A stretch of DNA of 64,000 nt from the NCBI RefSeq assembly GCF_021728415.1, contig NZ_JAKKDV010000002.1:1-64000 (forward strand). The letters are read 5' to 3'. The translations under genes were made by a program, and so were the position numbers. Positions 16,608 through 26,846 of this stretch are shown here, in pieces. The notes beneath the pieces are model-generated. The model was not told the DNA's origin. It saw nothing but the letters and a program-made list of their open reading frames with translations, and did no database searches. Source of the DNA: Flaviramulus multivorans. Lineage in GTDB: Bacteria > Bacteroidota > Bacteroidia > Flavobacteriales > Flavobacteriaceae. The stretch's first letter is position 1. Every line of letters begins with the position of its first letter.

Positions 16608-18473
16608 TTACTTTTTCTTAGCTTTAGTAGCTTTAGCTTTAGCAGGTTTTCCGTCCATTTTATCTTTAAGCGCTTGTAAAGCATCGTTAGCATCACCTAA
16701 AGTTGGTTTAGCTTCTGCCGCCGCAGCTTCCGCTTTTTTAACAGCTTGCTTAACAATTTTTGCTTCTTCTGCTTTAAATACAGCAGTATGTGAAGCCACT
16801 ACACGTTTAAATTCTTTGTTAAATTCAATGATTTTAAACTCTGCAGCTTCGCCTTTTTTAAGTTTGCTTCCATCTTCTTTTTCAAGATGACGTGTTGGTA
16901 CAAACGCTACGATATCTTCATTAAATTCTACAGTAGCACCTTTATCAACGATTTCAGATACTTCAGCTTTATGAACTGTGTCTAAAGCAAAATCTGTTTC
17001 ATAAGCATCCCAAGGATTCTCAGTAGTTTGTTTATGTCCTAAACTTAATTTACGACCTTCAACATCTAACTCAAGAACAATAACATCTAACTTGTCACCT
17101 ACTGCACAGAACTCACTTGGATGTTTGATTTTCTTAGTCCAAGATAAATCCGAGATATAAATTAACCCGTCAATACCTTCTTCTAATTCAACAAAAACAC
17201 CAAAGTTTGTAAAGTTACGTACGATACCTGTGTGCTTAGAACCTAATGGGTATTTTTCAGTAATATCAGTCCAAGGATCAGCAGATAATTGCTTAATACC
17301 TAAAGACATTTTACGATCTTCTCTATCAAGTGTTAAGATAACTGCTTCAACTTCATCTCCAACAGAAACGAAATCTTGAGCAGAACGTAAATGTGTAGAC
17401 CATGACATTTCTGATACGTGGATTAATCCTTCAACGCCATCAGCAACTTCAATAAACGCACCGTAATCAGCGATAACAACTACTTTACCTTTTACTTTAT
17501 CACCAACTTTAACTTCATCAGCTAAAGCTTCCCATGGATGTTTGCTTAATTGTTTTAATCCTAATTGGATTCTTGATTTATCTTCATCAAAATCAAGGAT
17601 TACTACATTAAGTTTTTGATCTAACTCAACAATCTCATTTGGATGGTTAATTCTAGACCAAGAAAGATCTGTAATATGGATTAAACCATCAACACCACCA
17701 AGATCAATAAATACACCGTAAGATGTAATGTTTTTAACAATACCTTCAAGTACTTGACCTTTTTCTAGTTGACCAATGATTTCTTTCTTTTGTTCTTCAA
17801 TATCAGCCTCGATAAGTGCTTTATGAGAAACTACTACGTTTTTAAACTCGTGGTTGATTTTTACAACCTTGAATTCCATAGTTTTATTTACGTACTGATC
17901 GTAATCTCTAATTGGTTTTACGTCAATTTGAGAACCTGGTAAGAATGCTTCGATGCCAAAAACATCTACAATCATACCACCTTTAGTTCTACATTTTACA
18001 AAACCATTTACAATTTCGCCAGTTTCGTTTGCTTTAATAACTCTGTCCCATGCTTTGATTACACGAGCTTTTCTGTGAGATAATACTAATTGTCCTGTTG
18101 CATCTTCACGAACATCAATTAATACTTCTACTTTGTCTCCTACTTTTAAATTAGGATTGTAACGGAATTCGTTTAATGAAATAACGCCTTCAGATTTTGC
18201 ATTGATATCAATGATAGCATCACGATCGGTAATATGAATAACCGTACCTTCTACTACTTCATCATCTAAAGTGTCAACGAAATTTTCTGCTACTAATTTT
18301 TCAAATTCTTTAAGTTGTTTGTCATCAACCTCATCAATACCTTCTTGGTAATTGTGCCAATTGAAATCTTTTAAGAATTTTTCTGGATTTGCTTGAGCTT
18401 CAGATACTACTGGAGCTTCTTTGGTAGTTGCTTCAGTTGCTTCAACCTCAGCTTGTTTTGCTTTTTCAGCCAT
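16608..18473 (-). CDS. rpsA: 30S ribosomal protein S1
   Basis: A 621-residue mRNA-binding ribosomal protein with six S1/OB-fold domains, starting near residues 70, 150, 235, 322, 409 and 495. The middle ones carry the canonical KNITSYGVFIDLGGVDGLIH-type sequence followed by DLSW. An acidic N-terminal extension of about 60 residues and a Lys/Ala-rich tail (KAKATKAKKK) flank the core. In Bacteroidetes S1 is thought to matter especially because Shine-Dalgarno sequences are rarely used. It is a single-gene transcript with its own promoter and terminator. Confidence 0.97.
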   Translation of the reverse strand: MAEKAKQAEVEATEATTKEAPVVSEAQANPEKFLKDFNWHNYQEGIDEVDDKQLKEFEKLVAENFVDTLDDEVVEGTVIHITDRDAIIDINAKSEGVISLNEFRYNPNLKVGDKVEVLIDVREDATGQLVLSHRKARVIKAWDRVIKANETGEIVNGFVKCRTKGGMIVDVFGIEAFLPGSQIDVKPIRDYDQYVNKTMEFKVVKINHEFKNVVVSHKALIEADIEEQKKEIIGQLEKGQVLEGIVKNITSYGVFIDLGGVDGLIHITDLSWSRINHPNEIVELDQKLNVVILDFDEDKSRIQLGLKQLSKHPWEALADEVKVGDKVKGKVVVIADYGAFIEVADGVEGLIHVSEMSWSTHLRSAQDFVSVGDEVEAVILTLDREDRKMSLGIKQLSADPWTDITEKYPLGSKHTGIVRNFTNFGVFVELEEGIDGLIYISDLSWTKKIKHPSEFCAVGDKLDVIVLELDVEGRKLSLGHKQTTENPWDAYETDFALDTVHKAEVSEIVDKGATVEFNEDIVAFVPTRHLEKEDGSKLKKGEAAEFKIIEFNKEFKRVVASHTAVFKAEEAKIVKQAVKKAEAAAAEAKPTLGDANDALQALKDKMDGKPAKAKATKAKKK

Positions 18474-18593
18474 GTGCTGATTAAAATTTGTATTCTGAAT
18501 GTTCCGGGTGAATTAAGCAAATAACATACAGAAGTGTTATTATAATTTTCAGTTTTATCCTTTTATCATCCCGACGATTTGCTAAAAGGAGTG

Positions 18594-18601
18594 CAAAAAT
18601 A
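18594..18601 (-). promoter_or_regulatory. Putative -7 box of rpsA (TATTTTTG on minus strand)
   Basis: The plus strand reads CAAAAATA, 121 bp upstream of the rpsA start. This implies a long leader that could carry autoregulation, which is known for rpsA in other bacteria. No good -33 match is visible. The rest of 18474-18769 is AT-rich and shows no gene. Confidence 0.45.
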
Positions 18602-18769
18602 CAAACTTTTAATATAATTACCTAAAAATGAATACATAAATTAAATGTGACTTTTTTATGTATTGAGCATCTGAAAAATATAAATAATTATGTTGAATAA
18701 TATTTAGGAGTTTTATGCAAATAATTCCTATATTGTTGATTGCAAAAACTGTTAAAAATTAATATAATT

Positions 18770-19150
18770 ATGAGTGCAAAAAGTAAGTATCAACCTGTTT
18801 TAGAGCTAGGTGAAAAATTAAACATTCAAGATGGAAATGTGAGTGAAGAAAATGGTGTTTTAAAAATAAAAGGAACCGCTAAAACGCAATATGAAAAAAA
18901 CATTCTTTGGGATAAGATAAAAGAAATTGGAGGACAAAACCCTTCAGACATAAAAGCAAACATCTCAGTAGCTGATGAAAGCGTGTATCATAGACACACC
19001 GTTAAAAGTGGAGAAACCTTAGGAAAAATTGCTAAACATTACTACGGAAACCCTTCAAAATATCATGATATTTTTAAAGCAAATTCTGATATTTTAAAGA
19101 ATCCTGATTTAATTTATCCAGATCAAGAATTAATCATTCCAAATTTGTAG
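18770..19150 (+). CDS. Kbp/YgaU-like BON-LysM protein
   Basis: A 126-residue cytoplasmic-looking protein without signal peptide. The N-terminal half (about 10-65) resembles a BON domain. The C-terminal half (about 75-126) is a LysM domain: HTVKSGETLGKIAKHYYGN, YHDIFKANSDIL and PDLIYPDQELIIP. This matches the architecture and C-terminal sequence of E. coli Kbp (YgaU), a cytoplasmic potassium-binding protein. Potassium binding here is inferred from homology only. The ATG at 18770 is used; the in-frame TTG at 18740 would add ten residues not expected in the family. A terminator follows. Confidence 0.85.
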   Translation: MSAKSKYQPVLELGEKLNIQDGNVSEENGVLKIKGTAKTQYEKNILWDKIKEIGGQNPSDIKANISVADESVYHRHTVKSGETLGKIAKHYYGNPSKYHDIFKANSDILKNPDLIYPDQELIIPNL

Positions 19151-19170
19151 GATTAAAAACATTTAAAATA

Positions 19171-19203
19171 AAAAAGCGAACTTTTTAAAGTCCGCTTTTT
19201 TTA
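19171..19203. terminator. Bidirectional terminator between the LysM gene and cmk
   Basis: The stem AAAAAGCGaACTTT / AAAGTcCGCTTTTT contains one mismatch and has flanking A and T runs on both sides. It can serve both convergent genes. Confidence 0.85.
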
Positions 19204-19219
19204 TTTTGGCTATAATACT

Positions 19220-19915
19220 CTATTCACAATCTTCAATAGTCATTTTAACTAATTGAATAATTTTATCAAACTGTTCTTTTAGAGTCATATTGGAGTTGTC
19301 AACCTCAATGGCATCCTTAGCTTTTATCAGTGGCGAGTCTTCTCTATTCGAATCTATATAATCACGCTCCTTTACGTTTTTTAAAACTTGCTCAAAATTA
19401 ACAGCATCTCCCCTTTCAACAAGTTCTTCGTATCTTCTTTTTGCTCTGGTTTCAGCCGAAGCAGTCATAAACAACTTTAATTCGGCATCAGGAAATACTA
19501 CAGTACCAATATCTCTTCCATCCATAACAACACCCTTATCTTTTCCCATTTTTTGTTGTTGCTCGACTAATTTCTGGCGAACTTCCGAAACCTCAGCTAC
19601 TTTACTTACAAAGCTTGAAACTTCAAGCGTTCTTATTTCTTTTTCAACATTAACATCGTTTAAATACACCTCAGCAAAGCCTAAGGATTTATTAAATTTA
19701 AAACTAATGTTAATACTAGGTAATTGATAGATTAGTGCTTCTATATTGAAATCTGACTTACTAATAAGTCCTTTTTGCATAGCATAAAGTGTCACCGCAC
19801 GGTACATAGCACCAGAATCTACATAAACATATCCCAAATGTTTCGCTATTTGTTTTGCTACCGTACTTTTTCCTGTTGAAGAAAACCCGTCTATGGCTAT
19901 TGTAATTTTATTCAT
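19220..19915 (-). CDS. cmk: Cytidylate kinase
   Basis: A 231-residue nucleoside monophosphate kinase that phosphorylates CMP and dCMP. The P-loop GFSSTGKST is near residue 10, then YVDSGAMYRAVTLYA (substrate binding), VVMDGRDIGTVVFPDA and the lid region TRAKRRYEEL. Length is normal. It lies 29 bp downstream of porQ on the same strand and has a good -7 box of its own in that gap. Confidence 0.97.
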   Translation of the reverse strand: MNKITIAIDGFSSTGKSTVAKQIAKHLGYVYVDSGAMYRAVTLYAMQKGLISKSDFNIEALIYQLPSINISFKFNKSLGFAEVYLNDVNVEKEIRTLEVSSFVSKVAEVSEVRQKLVEQQQKMGKDKGVVMDGRDIGTVVFPDAELKLFMTASAETRAKRRYEELVERGDAVNFEQVLKNVKERDYIDSNREDSPLIKAKDAIEVDNSNMTLKEQFDKIIQLVKMTIEDCE

Positions 19916-19931
19916 GCGTATGTTTGAAGCA

Positions 19932-19939
19932 CAAAAGTA
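19932..19939 (-). promoter_or_regulatory. -7 box of cmk (TACTTTTG on minus strand)
   Basis: The plus strand reads CAAAAGTA, 16 bp from the cmk start. Any -33 element would lie inside the end of porQ and is not obvious. Confidence 0.45.
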
Positions 19940-19944
19940 GACAT

Positions 19945-20964
19945 TTATTGTAAATCTATCTGTAACCCGAAGAAGTTTGAATTGGCTGCACTGGTATATT
20001 TTGCATGCGTATAACTAAAGCGCATTTTATTCATTTTAATAGAGATTCCAGCAGATAATCCTGAAAAATTACGTTGATCTACAATTCTAAGTTCCTCACC
20101 TCTTCTAAAATTGTATCCTAATCTGATATTAAAACCGCCTTCAGGGAAGATTTCTGCTCCTAAAATAGTATGCCTGATTACTTGCCCTAAAAAACCCACC
20201 TTTTCACTTGTTTGATTGCCACTTAAATCACTTGTAGTACGTGCTGGGTTGGGTCTAGAAATAGGCCATTCTTGTAAATTCTCTAAAGTAACATGCCAGC
20301 GAATAGGTACATTCTCTAGACGCTGCGACATTCCAAAAGCCACCTCAAAAGGCAAGCGCTCATTTAATCCAGCATATGTAGTAATCTGAGTTCCTAAATT
20401 TCTAACTATTAACGCAGCGTTAAAATCTAAATACTCATTAATATAAATCAAACCTAAATCCGCAGCAGCTCCGATGGAATTATATTGCTCTAACTTAGAT
20501 GTTATAAGTTTTAAGTTCCCTCCAAAATAAAAATCGGAATACCCAATTTGTGTTGCATAACCAAATGATAATGCAGCTTCATTTCCTGTAAATGTTCCTG
20601 TGGAATTTCCATCTTCATCATAGCCATCAAACGAGCCATAATTAATATATGTTATACCGGCATGAAATGTTTGTGTACGTCTGTCTATGGTATAAGCGTA
20701 TGATGCGGTTCCGTAACTAATGCCACCTAAATAGCTTGTATAGTTTACTGCCAACTGATTATCCATTTCTACATTAATTGTAGCGGGATTAAAGAGTCCT
20801 TGTGTTACATCGTAATCAACATTTGTAAATACTTTTCCCCCTAAAGCTGCTTGACGCGGTGAAGATATTAAGTTTAAAAACTGGTAGGTAGTCTCTCCTC
20901 CTACCTGACCAAAGGACAAAGTGCTAGAAACGATACAAAAAATGGAGATAATTTTTCTTAGCAT
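19945..20964 (-). CDS. porQ: Type IX secretion system protein PorQ
   Basis: A 339-residue outer membrane beta-barrel protein with a signal peptide ending LSFGQ. The start of the mature protein (TYQFLNLISSPRQAALGGK) and NPATINVEMDNQLAVNYTSY, TFHAGITYINYG and LGYNFRRGEEL match PorQ. In Porphyromonas, PorQ works with PorU, PorV and PorZ in the outer membrane attachment complex that cleaves T9SS sorting signals and anchors cargo. Upstream of cmk, as commonly seen in Flavobacteria. It supports a functional T9SS for the two adhesins in this window. Confidence 0.92.
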   Translation of the reverse strand: MLRKIISIFCIVSSTLSFGQVGGETTYQFLNLISSPRQAALGGKVFTNVDYDVTQGLFNPATINVEMDNQLAVNYTSYLGGISYGTASYAYTIDRRTQTFHAGITYINYGSFDGYDEDGNSTGTFTGNEAALSFGYATQIGYSDFYFGGNLKLITSKLEQYNSIGAAADLGLIYINEYLDFNAALIVRNLGTQITTYAGLNERLPFEVAFGMSQRLENVPIRWHVTLENLQEWPISRPNPARTTSDLSGNQTSEKVGFLGQVIRHTILGAEIFPEGGFNIRLGYNFRRGEELRIVDQRNFSGLSAGISIKMNKMRFSYTHAKYTSAANSNFFGLQIDLQ

Positions 20965-21098
20965 ATTTACTGATACAAAGTAAGTAAATCTATCTTAAAA
21001 CGATAGCATGTATCTTTTATTTTAAATAAAATGAATTGCTTTTTGTGTTTTCAATACGGGAACTTATGAATTTGTTATCCTCCAAAAATCGAAAACAT

Positions 21099-21125
21099 AA
21101 AAAAAACCTCGATAATCATCGAGGT
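21099..21125 (-). terminator. Terminator of lon
   Basis: The stem AACCTCGAT / ATCGAGGTT has a 4-nt loop and is followed by a T run on the minus strand, 7 bp past the lon stop. Confidence 0.9.
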
Positions 21126-21131
21126 TGAATT

Positions 21132-23582
21132 TTATATTTTTTTAGGGTTTTTAACTTTTTGATTTGTGATAGCCAATTTAATAACATCACTCATATCGGT
21201 TACATAATGAAACTTCAACCCTTTTAAATATTCTAGTTTTATTTCTTCAATATCACGTCTGTTTTCCTCACACAACAAAATTTCCTTTATTCGTGCTCGC
21301 TTTGCAGCCAATATTTTTTCTTTTATTCCACCTACAGGAAGTACTTTTCCACGAAGTGTGATTTCACCAGTCATGGCTAAACTTTTCTTTACTTTACGTT
21401 GAGTAAATAAAGACACTAACGAAGTAAGCATGGTAACACCTGCACTTGGTCCATCTTTAGGCGTAGCGCCTTCAGGTACGTGAATATGAACGTTATAATT
21501 ATCAAAAACGGAATTATCAATTCCGAATTCATCAGCATTAGACTTTATATATTCCATAGCAATAGTAGCTGATTCTTTCATGACCGTACCTAAATTACCG
21601 GTAATCGTCATGGTTCCTTTCCCTTTAGAAAGAATAGATTCAATAAACAAAATATCTCCGCCAACACTAGTCCAAGCTAATCCTGTTACAACACCCGCAA
21701 CATTATTATTCTCATATTTATCACGTTCTAATTTTGGTCCGCCTAAAACCTCTACAACATCTTCGTTTGTTACCTTGATGTTATAATCTTCTTCCATAGC
21801 AATATTTTTAGCTGCATAACGCACCATTTTTGCTATTTGTTTTTCAAGACCACGAACTCCTGACTCTCGTGTGTAACCTTCAACAATTTTCTCAAGTTGT
21901 GGCTTGCCAATTTTTAAATCATTATCAGTTAAACCATGCTCTTTTAATTGCTTAGGCAATAAATGACGTTTGGCAATTTCTACTTTTTCTTCAATAGTAT
22001 AACCCGTAACGTTAATAATTTCCATACGGTCTCTTAAAGCAGGTTGTATCGTTGATAAATTATTACAAGTTGCAATAAACATAACTTTAGAAAGGTCGTA
22101 ACCCATTTCTAAAAAGTTATCATAAAACTCGCTATTTTGTTCTGGATCTAGCACTTCTAACATAGCAGACGATGGGTCTCCCTGATGTGAGTTAGACAAT
22201 TTATCTATTTCATCTAGAACAAATACTGGGTTTGATGTACCTGCTTTTTTTAGACTTTGAATAATTCGCCCTGGCATAGCACCAATATAAGTTTTACGGT
22301 GCCCACGAATTTCAGCTTCATCGCGTAAACCACCTAATGAAATACGAACATACTCGCGACCAACAGCTTCTGCTATAGACTTTCCTAAGGAAGTTTTACC
22401 AACCCCTGGAGGTCCGTATAAACAAAGAATAGGCGATTTCATGTCGTTACGCAACTTTAAAACTGCTAAATACTCTATAATTCGACGCTTTACATCCTCT
22501 AAACCAAAATGGTCTCTATCAAGGATTTTCATAGCGCGTTTTAAATCGAATTTATCTTTACTAAATTCATTCCATGGTAAGTCTAAAAAGAGCTCTAAAT
22601 AGTTGCGCTGTATTGAATACTCAGCTACTTGAGGGTTCATCCTTTGCATTTTAGCTAGCTCTTTATCAAAATGCTTCGCTACCTTCTCATCCCAAAGCTT
22701 ATCACTAGCTTTAGCCTTCATTTCTTCAATCTCTTCATCATGACTCACGCCTCCCAATTCCTCTTGAATGGTTTTCATTTGTTGATGCAAGAAATACTCA
22801 CGCTGCTGTTGGCTCATATCCATTTGAACCTTGGATTGAATGTCGTTTTTAAGTTCTAATTTTTGAAACTCAACATTCATATATTTAAGCGTTGCCAAAG
22901 CACGCTTTTTCAAGTCGTCCATTTCTAACAGTGACTGCTTTTCAGTTACTGAAAGGTTCATGTTTGAAGACACAAAATTCACCAAAAACGAACTACTTTC
23001 AATATTTTTTATGGCAAATGATGCTTCGCTAGGAATATTAGGACTTTCCTTGATTATATCTAAGGCCAATTCTTTAATGGAATCAATGATTGCTAAAAAC
23101 TCTTTATTCTTTTGAGCTGGTTTTGCTTCAGGAATATCTCTTATAGTAGCATTCATATAAGGCTCTTCCGTAATTACCTCGGCTACTCTAAAACGTTTTT
23201 TTCCCTGGATAATAACGGTTACGTTACCATCGGGCATTTTAAGAACCCTTAAAATTTGAGCAACTGTACCAATTTCGTGAATCTCTTTTGCTGTAGGGTT
23301 TTCAACCGATTCATCTTTTTGAGCTACAACACCAATAATTTTTTTACCCTTATTGGCATCATTTATAAGCTTGATAGATTTATCTCTACCAGCAGTAATA
23401 GGTATAACAACTCCTGGAAACAGTACGGTATTTCTCAATGAAAGTATGGGTAAAGTTTCGGGTAAAGTTTCGTTATTTATAGCTTCTTCATCTTCAGGTG
23501 TCATTAACGGAATTAACTCTGAATTTTCGTCAAATTCCTGTAATGACAAACTGTCAAGTGATATAAAATTAGATTTCTTCAT
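21132..23582 (-). CDS. lon: ATP-dependent protease La (Lon)
   Basis: An 816-residue cytoplasmic AAA+ serine protease. Order: N-terminal LON substrate-binding domain (about 40-240, [19 protein letters not shown]); helical linker; AAA+ module with Walker [10 protein letters not shown] near 390 and Walker [10 protein letters not shown]; and an S16 protease domain with catalytic Ser in DGPSAGVTM near 711 and Lys in GGIKEK near 753. It is a single-gene unit ended by a strong terminator. Lon usually responds to heat and protein damage; no heat-shock element is recognisable here. Confidence 0.98.
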   Translation of the reverse strand: MKKSNFISLDSLSLQEFDENSELIPLMTPEDEEAINNETLPETLPILSLRNTVLFPGVVIPITAGRDKSIKLINDANKGKKIIGVVAQKDESVENPTAKEIHEIGTVAQILRVLKMPDGNVTVIIQGKKRFRVAEVITEEPYMNATIRDIPEAKPAQKNKEFLAIIDSIKELALDIIKESPNIPSEASFAIKNIESSSFLVNFVSSNMNLSVTEKQSLLEMDDLKKRALATLKYMNVEFQKLELKNDIQSKVQMDMSQQQREYFLHQQMKTIQEELGGVSHDEEIEEMKAKASDKLWDEKVAKHFDKELAKMQRMNPQVAEYSIQRNYLELFLDLPWNEFSKDKFDLKRAMKILDRDHFGLEDVKRRIIEYLAVLKLRNDMKSPILCLYGPPGVGKTSLGKSIAEAVGREYVRISLGGLRDEAEIRGHRKTYIGAMPGRIIQSLKKAGTSNPVFVLDEIDKLSNSHQGDPSSAMLEVLDPEQNSEFYDNFLEMGYDLSKVMFIATCNNLSTIQPALRDRMEIINVTGYTIEEKVEIAKRHLLPKQLKEHGLTDNDLKIGKPQLEKIVEGYTRESGVRGLEKQIAKMVRYAAKNIAMEEDYNIKVTNEDVVEVLGGPKLERDKYENNNVAGVVTGLAWTSVGGDILFIESILSKGKGTMTITGNLGTVMKESATIAMEYIKSNADEFGIDNSVFDNYNVHIHVPEGATPKDGPSAGVTMLTSLVSLFTQRKVKKSLAMTGEITLRGKVLPVGGIKEKILAAKRARIKEILLCEENRRDIEEIKLEYLKGLKFHYVTDMSDVIKLAITNQKVKNPKKI

Positions 23583-23728
23583 AGATATATTTAAGTCAAT
23601 CTGTCATTAAAACAAATCAATCTTCATTTTAAATATAATTATATATTATTTAAACAACTGAAAAACAATGATTTAAAAAATATTATATGTTTTCAGCTAC
23701 TAAATAATGTCAATACTTATGCCAATTG

Positions 23729-23736
23729 CAAAATTA
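23729..23736 (-). promoter_or_regulatory. Possible -7 box upstream of lon (TAATTTTG on minus strand)
   Basis: The plus strand reads CAAAATTA, about 147 bp before the lon start codon, next to the rhomboid gene end. It is the only exact TAnnTTTG match I found in the gap 23583-23749. Confidence 0.35.
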
Positions 23737-23749
23737 AATTCCACATATT

Positions 23750-24400
23750 TTACATTTTACCCATTCTTCTCAAAACAAATAGAATTAATATAGGAATAGC
23801 TAATAAACCAATCATAAGTAAATTAGTTTTAAATAACCATGGAGAGAGTATTAACGTAATAAGGTAACCCCCAATTGCGCCACCAAAATGAGCATCGTGC
23901 CCAATATTACCTATCCTGTTTTTCATTCCATAGATAGAGTACAGCAGGTAACCAATTCCAAAAATATAAGCAGGAATAGGAATAGGGATAAAAAACATAT
24001 ATAAACTCATTCCGGGTTGCAATAAAATAGCAGAATAAATAACACCCATTACGGCTCCACTTGCACCTACGGCGCTATAATGATATTCATTTTTATGAAA
24101 ATAAAGTGATAACAAACTACCTAATAATAAACTTCCAAGATAAATAATCAGAAATTGCATTGTACTTAAAAGCGTTATAACCACATCCGCAAAAAAGTAT
24201 AGCGTAAACATGTTAAAAAATAAGTGTGCATTATCAGCATGTAAAAACCCAGAACTGAATAATCGGATTTGCTCTCCACGTTGAACGGCACCAACCTGAA
24301 ATTTGTACTTATCAAAAAAACTATAATCACTAAATCCTTTATAAGAAATAATGATATTTGCTGCTATTATAATAATGGTTACTGCACTTAAATTACCCAT
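23750..24400 (-). CDS. Rhomboid family intramembrane serine protease
   Basis: A 216-residue membrane protein with six predicted transmembrane segments. The catalytic dyad is visible: Ser in GASGAVMG (near 115) and His in HDAHFGGAIGG (near 168). The HLFFNM segment in TM2, found in active rhomboids, is present (HADNAHLFFNMFTLYFF). It would cleave membrane-anchored substrates inside the membrane; the substrates are unknown. It is divergent from the acyltransferase gene, with 62 bp between. Confidence 0.95.
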   Translation of the reverse strand: MGNLSAVTIIIIAANIIISYKGFSDYSFFDKYKFQVGAVQRGEQIRLFSSGFLHADNAHLFFNMFTLYFFADVVITLLSTMQFLIIYLGSLLLGSLLSLYFHKNEYHYSAVGASGAVMGVIYSAILLQPGMSLYMFFIPIPIPAYIFGIGYLLYSIYGMKNRIGNIGHDAHFGGAIGGYLITLILSPWLFKTNLLMIGLLAIPILILFVLRRMGKM

Positions 24401-24430
24401 AGCTTGTAAACGTTTAAAATCAAATTAGCA

Positions 24431-24438
24431 TATATTTG
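24431..24438 (+). promoter_or_regulatory. -7 box TATATTTG before the acyltransferase gene
   Basis: An exact TAnnTTTG match 24 bp upstream of the ATG at 24463; the -33 region is weak. Confidence 0.5.
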
Positions 24439-24462
24439 CCATTACAAATCTAAAATTAATTA

Positions 24463-25347
24463 ATGCAATTTCTAATATATATTCTTGTTTATCCATTTTT
24501 ATGGATTATCTCCATATTACCTTTTAGATTGTTGTATCTTGTTTCAGACGGATTATACATACTTATCTTCCGGATTGTTGGCTATCGCAAAAAAGTAGTT
24601 TATGATAATTTAAGGCTTGTTTTTCCAAACAAATCAAATGATGAAATTAAGCGTATTACCAAGGTTTTTTATCATCATTTATGTGATATGATTATGGAAT
24701 CTATAAAATCTATGACCATATCGGAAGCAGAGATGAAAAAACGCTTTACGTTTACTAATGTTGAACTCATTAAGGAGATTGAAAATCAGAATAAAAGCAT
24801 TATTTTAATGTGTGCTCATTACGGGAGTTGGGAATGGATTTTTATACTTCAAACCTATATTAAATCTAGAGGCAATGCTGTTTACAAGCGTTTGGCTAAC
24901 AAATATTTTGATAAATTAGTTAAACGGATTAGAGCCAAGTATAACAGTTATTTAATTACTACCAAAGAAACGATTCCTACTTTAGTTGAATTAAAAAAAC
25001 AAGGTGTTTTATCCATAAACGGGTTTGCCTCTGATCAATCACCAAGACTAGACAAAGCTTACTATTGGAATAAGTTTATGGGTATTAACGTTCCTGTGCA
25101 TACAGGTGCAGAAATGCTTGCTAAAAGATTGGATATGGCTGTTGTTTTTTTTGGTGTAAAAAAAATAAAGCGTGGGTATTATGAAACAACGTTTAAAACC
25201 ATCACATTAAACCCCCTAAAGTATAAAGACTACGAGATTACTGATATCTTTTTAAAGCTTGTTGAAGAACAAATTTATGAGGCTCCTGAGTATTATTTAT
25301 GGACACATAAACGCTGGAAACATCGAGATAAAAAACCAATCAATTAA
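24463..25347 (+). CDS. Lysophospholipid/lipid A acyltransferase (LpxL-like)
   Basis: A 294-residue inner membrane-associated protein of the HtrB/LpxL (PF03279) family. It has an N-terminal hydrophobic anchor (ILPFRLLYLVSDGLYILIFR). The H-x4-E catalytic motif is in MCAHYGSWEWIF near residue 120, followed by the family blocks YKRLANKYFDKLVKRIR and the C-terminal EYYLWTHKRWKHR. It probably transfers a secondary acyl chain onto lipid A or a related lipid. A bidirectional terminator separates it from glmM. Confidence 0.92.
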   Translation: MQFLIYILVYPFLWIISILPFRLLYLVSDGLYILIFRIVGYRKKVVYDNLRLVFPNKSNDEIKRITKVFYHHLCDMIMESIKSMTISEAEMKKRFTFTNVELIKEIENQNKSIILMCAHYGSWEWIFILQTYIKSRGNAVYKRLANKYFDKLVKRIRAKYNSYLITTKETIPTLVELKKQGVLSINGFASDQSPRLDKAYYWNKFMGINVPVHTGAEMLAKRLDMAVVFFGVKKIKRGYYETTFKTITLNPLKYKDYEITDIFLKLVEEQIYEAPEYYLWTHKRWKHRDKKPIN

Positions 25348-25382
25348 AAAAAAAGCGAAGATTTTATCTCCGCTTTTTTTTT
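25347..25382. terminator. Bidirectional terminator between the acyltransferase gene and glmM
   Basis: The stem AAAAAAAGCGaAGAT / ATCTcCGCTTTTTTT has a 3-nt loop and one mismatch. T runs on both strands serve both convergent genes. Confidence 0.9.
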
Positions 25383-25383
25383 G

Positions 25384-26769
25384 TTATTTAGCTATCTCTT
25401 TAATTTCCTTAATAAATCTATCGGCTAAATCACTGGCTTCTTGTTGCGATTTAGCTTCTGTATAAATTCTAATAATTGGTTCTGTGTTGCTTTTACGTAA
25501 ATGCACCCAACTCTCAGGAAAATCTATTTTCACACCATCAATGGTAGTTAATTGCTCATTCTGATAGCGCTTTTCAATATCTTTTAATATACGATCAACA
25601 TCTAAATCTGGTGTTAGTTCAATCTTCTTTTTACTCATAAAATAGTTAGGATAGGTTTTTCTAAGCTCACTTACACTAATATTTTTATCCGCTAACAAAC
25701 TTAAAAACAAGGCAACACCCACTAAAGCATCACGACCATAATGTGCAGCTGGATAAATGATTCCTCCATTTCCTTCTCCTCCTATAACTACTTTATTTTT
25801 CTTCATAAGTTTAACCACATTAACCTCACCTACTGCACTAGCTTCATAAGTTCCACCATATTTTTCTGTTACATCTCGCAATGCTCGGGTTGAACTCATA
25901 TTACTCACCGTATTTCCTGGTGTTCTACTCAGTACATAATCTGCGCAAGCTACCAAGGTGTATTCTTCTCCAAACATTTCGCCGTTTTCATCCATAAAAG
26001 CTAAACGGTCTACATCAGGATCAACCACAATACCAAAATCTGCTTTGTGTTTTTTAACAGCATCTGATAAATCCGCTAAATGCTCTTTTAAAGGCTCTGG
26101 ATTATGCGGAAAATGTCCGTTTGGTTCACAATACAATTTAATAACATCAACCCCTAAACGCTCTAAAAGCAGAGGAATAGCAATACCGCCTGTAGAATTC
26201 ACACCATCAACAACCACTCTAAAACGTGCTTCTTCAATAGGTTTTACTGTTACCAAATCTAAATCAAGCACTTCAATAATATGCAAATCTATATAGGCCT
26301 TATTCTTAGTGATTTTCCCAAGATTATCCACATCGGCAAAACTCATATCATCGCTTTCTGCTATTTCTAAAATTTTAGCACCTTCATCAGCATCTAAAAA
26401 CTCACCTTTTGCATTTAAAAGCTTAAGAGCATTCCATTGTTTTGGGTTATGACTAGCAGTTAAAATAATTCCACCATCGGCATGCTCTAAAGTTACAGCG
26501 ACTTCAACAGTAGGCGTTGTTGAAAGTCCAACATCAACCACATCAATACCTAAACCCACAAGTGTATTCATAACCAAATTCTGCATCATCTGCCCAGAAA
26601 TTCGAGCATCTCTACCAACAACAACTTTGTGCTTGTCTTTTTGGCGTTGTTGCTTTAACCAAACACCATAGGCCGAAGCAAATTTTACAGCATCTATTGG
26701 GGTTAAATTCTCACCAACCTGCCCTCCAATGGTGCCTCTAATTCCTGAAATTGATTTTATAAGTGTCAT
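25384..26769 (-). CDS. glmM: Phosphoglucosamine mutase
   Basis: A 461-residue alpha-D-phosphohexomutase. It has the phosphoserine loop TASHNPKQ near 105, the Mg-binding loop DPDVDRLA near 250, the sugar-specificity loop GEGNGG and the phosphate-binding C-terminal domain (LRKSNTEPIIRIYTEA). GlmM interconverts glucosamine-6-P and glucosamine-1-P for UDP-GlcNAc synthesis. In Bacteroidetes, related mutases may also be labelled phosphomannomutase, so substrate preference is not certain. The start is the ATG at 26769 (MTLIKSISGIRGTIGG), the family N-terminus; 26 additional in-frame codons further upstream are not used. Confidence 0.9.
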   Translation of the reverse strand: MTLIKSISGIRGTIGGQVGENLTPIDAVKFASAYGVWLKQQRQKDKHKVVVGRDARISGQMMQNLVMNTLVGLGIDVVDVGLSTTPTVEVAVTLEHADGGIILTASHNPKQWNALKLLNAKGEFLDADEGAKILEIAESDDMSFADVDNLGKITKNKAYIDLHIIEVLDLDLVTVKPIEEARFRVVVDGVNSTGGIAIPLLLERLGVDVIKLYCEPNGHFPHNPEPLKEHLADLSDAVKKHKADFGIVVDPDVDRLAFMDENGEMFGEEYTLVACADYVLSRTPGNTVSNMSSTRALRDVTEKYGGTYEASAVGEVNVVKLMKKNKVVIGGEGNGGIIYPAAHYGRDALVGVALFLSLLADKNISVSELRKTYPNYFMSKKKIELTPDLDVDRILKDIEKRYQNEQLTTIDGVKIDFPESWVHLRKSNTEPIIRIYTEAKSQQEASDLADRFIKEIKEIAK

Positions 26770-26791
26770 ACAATTATTTAAGATTAAAAAG

Positions 26792-26799
26792 CAAATATA
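26792..26799 (-). promoter_or_regulatory. -7 box of glmM (TATATTTG on minus strand)
   Basis: The plus strand reads CAAATATA, 22 bp from the corrected glmM start. This supports that start over an upstream one, which would put the promoter inside the gene. Confidence 0.55.
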
Positions 26800-26846
26800 G
26801 TATTTCAAAATCGGTTTTCTTAAATCCAAATTCGTAAATTTCACCA

